Source: Parietichytrium sp. I65-24A | Taxonomy: Eukaryota; Sar; Bigyra; Thraustochytrida; Thraustochytriidae | Assembly (NCBI GenBank): GCA_012862575.1 | Contig: BLSF01000001.1 | Span: 62,001 to 126,000, forward strand | Direction of reading: 5' to 3' | Length of the DNA: 64,000 nt | Notes under the pieces: model-generated | What the model saw: the letters and a program-made list of their open reading frames with translations, nothing else | Told to the model about the DNA's origin: nothing | Databases searched by the model: none | In this document: piece by piece, positions 1-9,341 of the stretch | Numbering within the stretch: the stretch's first letter is position 1 | Layout of the letters: each line of letters opens with the position of its first letter | Program-made: the position numbers and the translations under genes

Positions 1-1762
1 CTGTTGCACGCTGATCGTTAGAGCGGAATTTGTGTGAAGCTTTTGGACCGATTCTTTCACAGTATTTCACTATATTTCACTAATTTCGCTGTGAGAGAGT
101 GGGAGATGAGAGCTATGAGAGCGTTAGGACAGTGAATCCCGTACAGTGAGCTAGCGAGCTACCTCTCGCTGCTGCTACATGATCATCATAATCATCATGA
201 CAATGATGCCAACGAAGTCTTTCAACGGGTCTGTTGTCGATTGACATGCCAAGGTTAAGGTCACGGTGGTTGAGGGATGAACGTATTTTGGACCCCTGTA
301 CTCTAGCGCAACTGCAACTAATGGAGCATCGCGAGTCGCCAAAGTCTCGGAAGCTTTGAAGGCTTTGGAAGCTGGCAAAGCTCAAGATGCTGTGACAACC
401 ACGACGTCGCGTTCTGGCAGGCATCACCGAGCTGAGCCTGTCAGACTGTTGCTTGCCAGCAAAAGCCAGTTGCGTGTAGCATCAAGAGAGAGAGAGAGAG
501 AGAGAAAAGCAGCGACATGATGGTGAGGGTGGAAGGTCCGTTTGTTCTGTGTGGATCACGTTTGTTAACAGTCAGAATCAACGTTGCACTCCAGCGCTTC
601 CCAGCTCGTTGGGAGATTGGAAAGGAGATGGGATGATGAAGGGGTGGAGGTGCAGGTCATGGGCCGACTGAAAGTTGCTGACGACTCCTCAGTAGACTCG
701 TTGCGGGACACTCGAACGCCGCTGATCACATCTTAAAGCCTTGTGCTGTTTCGCGATGAGGCACTACAGATCGAGTCATTTGTCAGTGACCACTGTCGTT
801 CGCGCAATGAACTGGGCAATTCGCAACGCGTAAGGTCTGTGTGTGCAACGAGTGGAATGATGCCTGCGCCCACCTTAAGGCGTCAATTTATGGTGTCACT
901 CAAGATGCCAATAGCGTTCTCCCAGTGGGCTTCTCCCGGTGATGGATATACCCACGAGATGGATGTTTTTTCTGACCTCCACACTTTGCCTGCGGGCTTG
1001 CACATGTCGGCCGCGCCACTTGTGCTTGTTTAATGGGCTCGTAGATCGGTCTCTCTATAGATAAAATTTTCAATCAGTTTTTTCAGAATGATTGTCGTTG
1101 CGCAATGCGGAAAGAGAGTCTGAGCTCTGGAAGGCACCATGCTAGTTCGTATAAGAAGCCTAACCTGTCCGTTTTGTTTCTGTGCCAGTGGCACCACTGT
1201 GGGATCGCTATGGACCAGGCAGATACATGGCGGAGGATGGTAGCGAAGACAAGTTGGGCAAATTGGAAAGCACGTGACGCCGTGATAGACTTTTCTTCAT
1301 GAGCTTGGGCAGAACAGGAGCGGGTGAAGCGCCTGCCTGAATTCGATTACTACGCCTGCAATTGATTGAAAGCAAGGGCACCCAGTAAATGACCACGCGG
1401 TAACTTTTTAATCTGGGTTGAAACAATTTTTTCACGATTTATTCTATCTATGCGGCTCTGGAAAGCGACCCCAACGGGACACGCTCTTTCTAGAATAAAC
1501 AACGGCGACATCAATAGCGACAGCGAGAGAAATATAAGGTGCAAGGTATTCTTGCCGACACCAACACAAAATGAGAAATAGCAAGGTCATACCAGGGAGT
1601 TGGAGAGTGATGCAGATTCCCATGGCCTTCCATCAGGCCATCGAAACGAAACATAAGCAGCAGCAGCAGCAGCAGCATCGAATCAAAACAAGGTAACATA
1701 ATTGACTCAGCAGGAGCAAGAGATGATTCGGTCGCTACCGTCACCATGTAGACGGCGAGGTC
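1..1762. other. Intergenic, no supported gene
   Basis: Short open frames exist on both strands, but none shows a recognisable domain, signal peptide or protein-like composition. A GA dinucleotide run lies at about 485-506 and a CAG/GCA run at about 1660-1678, just downstream of the stop of the repeat protein gene. The stretch may hold the 3' untranslated region of that minus-strand gene at its right edge. I see no tRNA or rRNA. Confidence 0.5.
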
Positions 1763-3568
1763 TTACACCTTGTCCACTACTTGTTGACGAAAGCTGGATC
1801 TGTTGGACTTTTTCTTTTTTGAGGTCTTTGGCCGAACCGAGTTGAGGGACTCACCATACTGCTTGACAAGCTTGGCGTTGAATGAGTCGATGCCATTGGA
1901 GAGGATCTCTTTCACGTCCATCTCCACGTGAAAAGCAGTGGCCTTGGAAGGGTCCTTCTTCTGATAGAATTTTTGCAATCTCGTCTGCAGAGACTGTTGT
2001 GTACTCTCACGCTGGTTCTCCTCAGGGAATGGGGTATCCTCAGGCAACGGCGGAGGTGGCATGCTTGGAAGCGGCGCCTTCTTCTTATTGGCACCCTTGA
2101 GGATCCTGGTGGGCTTGGGGGGAGCAGGAAGATCGTCATCGTCGAGAGGAGGCGGAGGTGGAGGCAAATCCGCAAACGTGGTGTCTTCCAACGACTTGCC
2201 GTACTTTTTCTTGAGCTTCTTGTTGAGTTGTTCCACGGAATATTCTTGCACCCAATTGACAATTTCGTTGATTTCGCGCGATGTCTTTTTCGCTTTGTCA
2301 TTCGTGTCGTAAAAGATCTTTAAGCGCGCCCGGAGACCATTGCCGTCGAGGTCTTCGTCATACTTCTTCATGAGCGTGGCATTGAGGCGGTCCACGCCAT
2401 GTACAAGCGCCCATCCGACGATCGTGTCTAGGTCCTTCTCCCTGTTTGGGTCCAGTTTGGAGTTGTCGTACTTTTCATAGAATTTGACGAGTTTTTCCCT
2501 GATGCTCTGGAACTCCCTGTCGATCACGAGCAAGTCTTCGTTGTATTTCTTCCTCAACTTGGCATTCAGTGCTTCCTCGCCCTGTGTGATCGCAAACTCG
2601 ATGATTGGAGACACGCCTTCCTCCAAAAGGCGGTTCGGGTCGTGGCGAGCATAAAACACCTCCACGAGCTTTCGAAGGTATTCTTGATATTCTACATCCG
2701 CCCGCACAGCAGCCTCGGCTTCTTCCGAGGCAGACATGGACTCTCTCTTAAAGCTGGTCAGCCCTGCGAGAGATTTGCGCAGGGATCTCCGGAGTTCCGA
2801 GGCACGGTTTGGTTTCGTGCCCGGCGGTGGTGGCCGTGGTGCATTGCGCATGATAGTGTTCATATTGCAACCATACTTGGCCTGGAGCCTGGTGTTGAGA
2901 TTGTGCAAGCCGTGCTTGAGAGCGTAGTCTACGATGAACTCGAGATTCTCAGGATCAAGCTTGGAGGAGTCGTTTGCCTTGTAAAAGGTTGTGAGTTTCG
3001 CCTCAATCTCTTTTCGCAGCTTGGTGCGATCAGTGGAACCCAGACCTTCACCGTACTTCTCCACCATCTTCTGATTGAGAGCGGTAAAGCCGTGGACAAT
3101 CCCCCAGGTCAAAACGGTGCGAATGTCATCTTGAGCCTTGTTTTTGTCGTGTTTGTTGTAGAAAGCCTCCAATTGCACTAACACGTCGGATTCTTGGACA
3201 TCTTCGATGCCTTCTTGGTATTTTCGGGCAAGTTTCTCAGAAAGAGCGTCTACTCCGTGATAGATGGCCCACTCCACAATCGCGTCCATGTCAGACTGGG
3301 AGTCAAGCTTCTGAGGGTCATGCTTCAGGTAGAACATCTCGATTCTGCTCCTGATGATCTGTCGCTCGCTTTCGCTGAACGCGTGGTCAGCTCCCGAGCT
3401 GTCCAAGCAGTCCCCATATCTGTCCACGAGGCCGGCATTCAGCGCAGCCAGCCCTTCAGCAAGCCCAAAGTCTACCACGGCCTCGAATCCATGGCTCAGT
3501 TTCACAGGGTCATATTTCTCGTAAAACCGATACAGCTTCTCGTACAGCACATCCCGTTCGGTCGACAT
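1763..3568 (-). CDS. Eight-repeat FY/KYG protein with polyproline linkers
   Basis: A 601-residue protein of unknown function made almost wholly of eight copies of a roughly 50-residue helical unit, at residues 8-55, 72-121, 130-176, 188-236, 297-346, 356-407, 412-460 and 527-575. Each unit starts with a leucine/isoleucine followed by an FY pair and a short K/D-rich stretch (KHDP, KYDP). It continues through an amphipathic stretch often ending W or F-x-x-x-x-G, and closes with LN and a KYG/KYx motif. Proline-rich linkers occur at 243-250, 468-484 and 500-515, with runs of four to six prolines of the kind bound by profilin, SH3 or WW domains. The C-terminal tail is basic. There is no signal peptide or membrane segment, so it is probably cytosolic or cytoskeletal. 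The FY...KYG layout recalls short repeats common in kinetoplastid and stramenopile proteins (inference from memory). The ATG at 3568 gives a start in front of repeat 1. A long CT/GA tract lies about 330-560 bp upstream. Confidence 0.85.
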   Translation of the reverse strand: MSTERDVLYEKLYRFYEKYDPVKLSHGFEAVVDFGLAEGLAALNAGLVDRYGDCLDSSGADHAFSESERQIIRSRIEMFYLKHDPQKLDSQSDMDAIVEWAIYHGVDALSEKLARKYQEGIEDVQESDVLVQLEAFYNKHDKNKAQDDIRTVLTWGIVHGFTALNQKMVEKYGEGLGSTDRTKLRKEIEAKLTTFYKANDSSKLDPENLEFIVDYALKHGLHNLNTRLQAKYGCNMNTIMRNAPRPPPPGTKPNRASELRRSLRKSLAGLTSFKRESMSASEEAEAAVRADVEYQEYLRKLVEVFYARHDPNRLLEEGVSPIIEFAITQGEEALNAKLRKKYNEDLLVIDREFQSIREKLVKFYEKYDNSKLDPNREKDLDTIVGWALVHGVDRLNATLMKKYDEDLDGNGLRARLKIFYDTNDKAKKTSREINEIVNWVQEYSVEQLNKKLKKKYGKSLEDTTFADLPPPPPPLDDDDLPAPPKPTRILKGANKKKAPLPSMPPPPLPEDTPFPEENQRESTQQSLQTRLQKFYQKKDPSKATAFHVEMDVKEILSNGIDSFNAKLVKQYGESLNSVRPKTSKKKKSNRSSFRQQVVDKV

Positions 3569-4000
3569 GGCGACGACCCTTTCGTCCGACTGCTGCCTGC
3601 CCTAGCAAACGACTTTGATCACCGACCAAGCCACAAACGCCAGCTCCACTGTCCGACACAGCTACCTCTGGTGCCTACGCGATCGAACAAACGAATTGAG
3701 CAACCGTACGATCTTTCCGCCAACCCCGATGGATTCACGCTTTCCCTCAGCCCAGCAAACTATTCTAAATTGTCAACCCAAGAGACTCCCACTCGCATGT
3801 GAACGTGAACGTGAATGTGAACGTGATTGTGACGGTGACTGTGAAGGCAATCCGAGAGAGAGAGATCCACTCGCTCTCCGTGCACTCTCACACTCTCTCC
3901 TTTCGCGCCCTCCTCTTCTCTCTCTCTCTCTCCTCTCTCTTTCTCTCTTCTCTCTTTCTCTCTTCGCAAACGCAAAGACTCTTTCACTCCGACACTCGCA

Positions 4001-4037
<37 letters not shown>

Positions 4038-5680
4038 CTCCCACGTGTGCGCGTCTCTCTCTCTACACTCTACATGTGTTCATTCTCTCCTGAAATCTTC
4101 AGAGAGAGAGAGAGAGAGAGTGTGTGTGTGTGGCCACTGAGTAGAGGGAGTAGCGGCCGCTTACTTCTCGGTAGGACTCCGAGGGAGAAAATGGGAGGTA
4201 CTTGTATTGATATGAGTAGGTGGACGGTAGGCTGCGGTGGATGGTAAGCCCCTGGTATGGGCCGCCTCCCCCGGAGGGTGGTGTTATGGAATGCTAGTGA
4301 TTTTGCTAGTTTGTTGAATTCTTCTGAGTTTTGACATTTGGGGCGGGTTCATGTGCGCGTAAGAGATTGTTAAGCGGCGGTAAGCGCAGGAGGTAGTGCG
4401 CGAGTAGCTGGAGGGGTAGGGTTCGAGAGTTGTGCTCGTGCGCGAGAGCTATCGGAGGGACTAAGCGTGCCTTAGCGACTAGTATCGAACGGCCCAAGCA
4501 GTCAAGGTTGTGTGCGCTATCATTTAGTATAAGCGGGGGTGTACAGTGCGAGGTGACTAAACGATGTGGTAGCGAGGAAGTAAGGAGACGGTGTGTGAGA
4601 TATGCTATTCAATCAAATAGATACGCATTACGAGTGGCTTTGTAAAAGGTGGTTTTGTTGAGCGATAATGCTAACCTCTATTCGCTGGTTAGAGAAAATA
4701 ATAGCAAGTATAAAAGCTGAAACGTAGCGCGGGTACAGCAGGGCTAGAGCAAGTGCATGTCCTTGGACTGGCGATGGACTTGACTTGGTTAGATCAGTTT
4801 TTGCCAGTCGTTGTGTCGTTGCCCATAATGATTCATTCGGGAATTGGAATGCTTTGGGATTCTCGGTCACTAACTACTTAGCAGTCGATGGCCTCGGACA
4901 GGCACATGTCCAGATGGAGTAATGTGCAAAGACAGCTCCGGCTCGTGACAAGTTCGCCAACTCGCTTGTGGTGGAATTTCTTAATTAGAATCTCTGCAAA
5001 CGCCGCCAAAAAAGCCTTAGTACCTGGCCAGTTCCCTCGGCACTTAAGAAGTGACAGAGCTAGAGTCGCCAGAGTCGCCAAGAAAAAAAAACGAAAGAAA
5101 GAAAAGAAAATAGAAAGTGAAGAAGAAGAAAAGCTCATCGATGAATCCCTAGTGCTAGCAAGCTTTACCGGTTCAAATATCGGCGTTATGAAACGGACGA
5201 GAAAGTTGCACGATTCATGCTGTTCATGCGCATGATCTCGGAGCAAAGTGTTCTGGCGTTTCTGGGCTCTGGAGTGGAGCGGAACGGCAGATTCTTACTG
5301 CATGTGACACACGATGTTTGTCTCTCTGTTCAATGAACATGTTTTGAGTGAAGATTGCGAGCTTCGTCAGCCAAGTTCACTGCAGATGGCTTGCGAGAAA
5401 TCTTTCACGTTTAGCGTTTTAGCAGTTTTCGAGTGTCGATGAAACAGCCATGCGAGCTGTAATGTGTCCAAGTCGTAGATCTCTTGTCGCATTCCGAGAG
5501 GCGGCGCTGTCCAAAGAGCTTGAGACTGTTGTTGTTTTTCTTTCTGGAGACCAGGCTTTCGAGCTCAAAGTCAATGTAAAAGTATTTTAATTCACAGTCA
5601 ATCAACATTGCTTTTCAGATTGATTTTAAGTCAAGACATCTACAAATTTTGTGATTCCCCAGAAACCCCAACACGTGGAT
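3569..5680. other. Intergenic with long pyrimidine tract
   Basis: The left third, about 3890-4060, is a nearly pure polypyrimidine run on the plus strand with CT repeats, followed by a GA/GT run at about 4100-4132. On the coding strand of the upstream minus gene this is a GA-rich promoter-side tract. The remaining 1.5 kb has only short open frames of low-complexity or random composition. One Lys/Glu-rich stretch near 5080-5140 comes from an A-rich repeat. No gene is supported. Confidence 0.5.
3898..4131. repeat. CT/GA microsatellite tract
   Basis: Interrupted (CT)n from about 3898 to 4062, then (GA)n and (GT)n from about 4100 to 4131. It lies upstream of the minus-strand repeat protein gene that starts at 3568. 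Such tracts recur upstream of other genes in the window. Confidence 0.9.
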
Positions 5681-6328
5681 TCAGCTGCCATCAGCATTGG
5701 CGACCGCAGCAGAGTTCGCCTTCCTTCGCTTCTTCATGTACAAGAAGCCTCCAACTGCGACTGCGATGAGTGCCACGCCGCCAATCACACCTCCGGCAAT
5801 AGCCCCCGCGTTTACGGAAGACGCAGCGCTAGCTTGAGCACCAGCACTCTCTCCATTTGCTCCATTTCCATTTTCCGCATCGTTCTCCGCGCATGAGTAC
5901 TTGTTGCAGCCCTTGCCCTTCTTGCACTTGTTATTGCAGCTCTTGCATTTGGCACACGATGGCTCGTCACCGTTGATGCACTCAGAGCACTTGTCAAGGA
6001 GGCACTTGGAGCATTTCTCGGCGCACTTCTCATCAGCCTGGCATTCTACGCGGCAAGCTGTGTCTGCCGCGCAGTTCTCCTCTTTCCCAGGCTTGCCGGT
6101 GTCCTCGTCGCTATCGTAGTCCTCGTCCTCCTCCTCCTCATCATCATCATCATCATCATCATCAAGTCTGCGCCCCAGGCGCCATCCGCGAGCTGCATGC
6201 TGTCCCGCGCTTGGAAAGGCAACGGTGTGCCGTGAAAAGCCTGACTCGACAGTGAGCGCCGTGCCCGCGCACTCTCGCCACTCCACAGCCGCAAGCGCCA
6301 CGCACAGCAGCGCGTGTATGGACCTCAT
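5681..6328 (-). CDS. Cys-rich single-pass membrane protein, paralogue 1
   Basis: A 215-residue predicted type I membrane protein. Residues 1-22 form a signal peptide. An acidic run of Asp then Glu follows at about 56-76. A 14-cysteine domain spans 86-146, a short Asn/Gly/Ala/Ser-rich stalk follows, and a membrane helix lies at about 175-197 before a basic KKRRK stop-transfer sequence and a short tail. Cysteine spacings are 5,3,5,3,2,4,2,7,2,2,3,5,4 residues, identical to the neighbour at 7352-7927, so the two are a tandem duplication. Several CxxC pairs suggest disulphide bonding or metal binding outside the cell or in the secretory lumen. I do not recognise the family. The open frame continues 31 codons upstream, but the ATG at 6328 is chosen because it places the signal peptide at the N terminus. 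Confidence 0.82.
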   Translation of the reverse strand: MRSIHALLCVALAAVEWRECAGTALTVESGFSRHTVAFPSAGQHAARGWRLGRRLDDDDDDDDEEEEDEDYDSDEDTGKPGKEENCAADTACRVECQADEKCAEKCSKCLLDKCSECINGDEPSCAKCKSCNNKCKKGKGCNKYSCAENDAENGNGANGESAGAQASAASSVNAGAIAGGVIGGVALIAVAVGGFLYMKKRRKANSAAVANADGS

Positions 6329-7351
6329 CTTGGTCGCTTTCAAGCTTTTTGTTTTGGAACTGCCGGACGCAAACGCAACACAACACAACAGATCTGTTGC
6401 CAGATCTGGCGCCACTGGCATCCGTCGTATGTCATGTCAGCGAATGATCTAATCTTTGATCCAAGAGTGGCTTCAAGTCTTTCTAGCCAGCAAGTTTAGC
6501 TCTCGCTGGCTCGCGTGAACACTTTTCCCAAAATTGCCAATTCCCCACAGGCAGCGGATAGAGGTTGACCGTGAGTACCGTATCACAGTTGTCTGCCAGT
6601 GAAAAGCTTCACCACAACTCTCTGAGACTCGGTTCGCTTACAGGTCTCTGTGTAAATACGTTGAGATGAATGTGTTGAACTTGAACTTTTTAGTCGACAA
6701 AGAAGGCCGGGATTTATGCTACTGTACAATGTGCGGTCTTACCGAAAGGAATCATGGAAACATGGGCCCAGGGAGACTGGCGCTGACCAACCAGGCGAGC
6801 CTGCTTCGCATCCTCCGAAAATCGATCGGTTTTGTGGTCTTCGCAGTGACTCTCAAGGGAGGTGTGCGAGAGCTTGTGTTCAAACTCGAGAGAATTCGTG
6901 TGGCCTCTTAACCACGAGTAAGTGAGATCAGCCGAGAAACGCTAGATGAGGGCTAAAGGAAAATTCAAGATTGGTTTGTTGGGGAGTTGGAGAATCTGAA
7001 TTCTGGTCAAGGAGGATGTACAGTACCGGTAACTGTTCTATTTTCGGGACGTCCTTATTCGAAATGATTTGGGAAAAGGAGAGCAAGGCGCAGTTCACCG
7101 AGTACTGGTCATAGTACCGGAATGGAGTTCGGACAGTATACTTGTATAAGTTGGCGGGTTTGGTTCAATGGTTGAGAAATTGGTATTTTGTCAAGTACCC
7201 GGAACCTGCCAAAAGTTGCTTTTGATGCACAAAAAGAAAAATAGCACCCACCAGAATTGAAAATAGATTCACCGCGCAGCATAAGCTGTGCGATCGTTAG
7301 GAAAATGTTGAACTACTGTATAGAATAGCACGCCACGTGGACCAGAAGACC
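6329..7351. other. Intergenic between the two Cys-rich genes
   Basis: About 1 kb with no supported gene. It includes GTACCGGTA-type motifs near 7021 and 7113 and a stretch at about 7150-7206 that starts like a tRNA but does not fold as one. It should carry the 3' end of the gene on its right and the promoter of the gene on its left, both on the minus strand. Confidence 0.5.
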
Positions 7352-7927
7352 TCACATGTCGTTGGCATCAAATTTTGCCGAAAGCGCATCGTCGACATAT
7401 TGATTCTTTTTCTTTTGTTTCCGAATATACAGTATTCCCAAGGCACCCAACCCGGCAGCCCCGCCCGCTACACCGCCGATTATCGCATAGTTTGGTGTAG
7501 AAGCGAGGGGGTCGGTTATGGCGGCTCCCCCAATTGGGTTCCCTTCGGCACCACCGCCATTTTCAACGTCATTTTCCTCGCAAGTCACTTTGTCGCAATC
7601 CTTGCCCTTCTTGCAAGTTTTGTTGCAATCTGCGCACTTCTCACAGCTAGGTTCGTCTCCAGTGATACACTCTGTGCACTTCTCTTCCAAACACTTTGCG
7701 CATTTATTAGAGCATTTCTTATCTGCCTGGCATGTCTCCCGGCACAAAGTATCTGCCTCGCAATCCTCCACCGGGTCGTCGTCTTTCCCGCCTGGCTTCT
7801 CGGCATCTCGCAGCAGGCTACGAAATGTTGCTGCAGACGCCAGACTTCCGCGAGCTGCCCCGGTGACTGACCCCATTCGCAATGTCACAAGTAGCAGGAC
7901 GCAAAGCCATCGCGTTGAACCAAACAT
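7352..7927 (-). CDS. Cys-rich single-pass membrane protein, paralogue 2
   Basis: A 191-residue predicted type I membrane protein with the same plan as its neighbour at 5681-6328. It has a signal peptide at residues 1-24, a short acidic stretch at 48-55, a 14-cysteine domain at 56-116, a Gly/Asn-rich stalk, a glycine-rich membrane helix at about 148-168 and a basic RKQKKK sequence before a 20-residue tail. The cysteine spacing matches paralogue 1 exactly and the stretch TGDEPSC/NGDEPSC is nearly identical. The acidic run is much shorter and the tail longer, so the stalk and tail diverge faster than the Cys domain. The ATG at 7927 is chosen over the upstream one because the hydrophobic signal begins there. 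A CT repeat lies about 215 bp upstream. Function unknown; a cell-surface or secretory role is an inference. Confidence 0.82.
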   Translation of the reverse strand: MFGSTRWLCVLLLVTLRMGSVTGAARGSLASAATFRSLLRDAEKPGGKDDDPVEDCEADTLCRETCQADKKCSNKCAKCLEEKCTECITGDEPSCEKCADCNKTCKKGKDCDKVTCEENDVENGGGAEGNPIGGAAITDPLASTPNYAIIGGVAGGAAGLGALGILYIRKQKKKNQYVDDALSAKFDANDM

Positions 7928-8140
7928 TCTATTGGCGCCCTCTCTAATATTTGCTCCAAGGATTTCGTCAAGGTCGCAATGAAAGGGTTTTGCCGCTCGG
8001 ACGTTGCTGAATAACGCTTGTGGTTTCTGCAATTGGACTGAGTTCTCCAGCATTGCAGACTTTGCGGTTCGGGATCAATTAATGTACACCATTGCAACTG
8101 GAGTGGGTTCCTTCTCCCTTTATGACAGCCACTGGCACCC

Positions 8141-8167
8141 AATCTCTCTCTCTCTCTCTTTCTCTCC
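8141..8167. repeat. CT microsatellite
   Basis: (CT)n run about 215 bp upstream of the start of the second Cys-rich gene (7927). It reads as GA on that gene's coding strand. Confidence 0.85.
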
Positions 8168-9000
8168 AACTGGCAGCTCTGCTACTGCAGCAGCAGCAGC
8201 GGTTCTCGTCCACTGTCAGCTCAGTGACCAAATTTGCCAGCCAAATTAAGCGCCCCGTTCTCTGTTGGGCGAAACTTAGACCAAAACGCGAGGCTCCAAA
8301 TCTACAGACCCATCGCCTCCACAATAGTTTTTCATTGCCCCCTTGTTGTACCGAAGCTGGGATCTCTTTCCTTCACAAACTTTCACGGCTGCAATCTTAC
8401 GGTTGAGATGCAAAAGTTTGTCACGGCAAAGGCAGTCAAGGCCACGTAGTCCACTGCAATTTCCCCCCCTTGCCGCGCTTCCAGGCTTGACCAAGTACGA
8501 TCCACTCGAATATGCGCAGCTGCTAAGGGCTGAAAGATTCCACACATTCTGGATAGAGATGTTTGTAAATCATAAAAAGTGCAAAAGTTTGTCTCGACCA
8601 AGATCCAATCCAAAACACAAAAGTGCAAAATGTGGGCGTCTGCCATGGGTGTCATGTATTCATGGTACTGCCACTAGTAGCTAGTACTAACACCGGCAGC
8701 GTGCAGTGCTTTACAAGTAAGTGTACCATGGGGGTAAACAGTCAAGTTTGCCATAGCCATAGTGGGGTGCGTGTTGGGTGTGAGCGATGCTGGCAGTGGA
8801 AAGTTGCTATCCTCGAGGAAACGCTCGAGGTTCTCGGCAATTCAGCGACCGTTCAGTGAAAGTCGGATGAGACATGGGCAGATGTAGCAGCAAAACATAG
8901 CAACGAGATGGCGCAATCTCTCTTGCGGCATTTCAAGCAAGAAGAATCTCGGGTGGACGCATTATGCAAAATGCAAAATGAAAAATGCAACACCACCAGC

Positions 9001-9052
9001 GATCCAGCGATCCAGCGATCCAGCGATCCAGCGATTCAGCGATTCAGCGATC
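9001..9052. repeat. 8-bp tandem repeat GATCCAGC
   Basis: About six and a half copies of GATCCAGC, two of them with a C-to-T change (GATTCAGC). A short region of repeated GCAAAATG lies just before it at about 8965-8990. Confidence 0.9.
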
Positions 9053-9341
9053 CATTGGCCCTTGACATGTGACAATCTGTAATGAGCAGATGCCGTGACA
9101 GTCCATTCACTCAAAAATCATATCTGCAAAACGAACTCACAATTACGATGACGGAGGATTCAGTTGGGCAATGCCAAACAGTGGAAAGTGGCAACATGGT
9201 TCCAATTGTCAGTTATTTCAATAAAACAGTGTGATTATGGTCACGTGGATCGTGATGTCAACGCCAGGGGATTTGTATTATCTGTCTATTTGCACGGGAA
9301 GAGGGGAGGGGAAGCGAAAGCGTGAGGCGGAGCAGATGCGT

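Larger units (their letters stand above)
7928..9341. other. Intergenic with CT and 8-bp minisatellite
   Basis: No supported gene. It holds a CT run at about 8141-8167 and an 8-bp tandem repeat at 9001-9052. Short open frames on both strands lack protein-like character. Confidence 0.5.

Noticed and set aside
3760-4140. Arg/Glu- and Ser/Leu-rich frames over the CT tract
   Set aside because: Pure translations of the microsatellite.
7150-7206. tRNA-like stretch (GGCGGGTTTGGTTCAATGG)
   Set aside because: It resembles a D-arm and has matching ends, but it is too short and has no TTCGA loop or anticodon arm.
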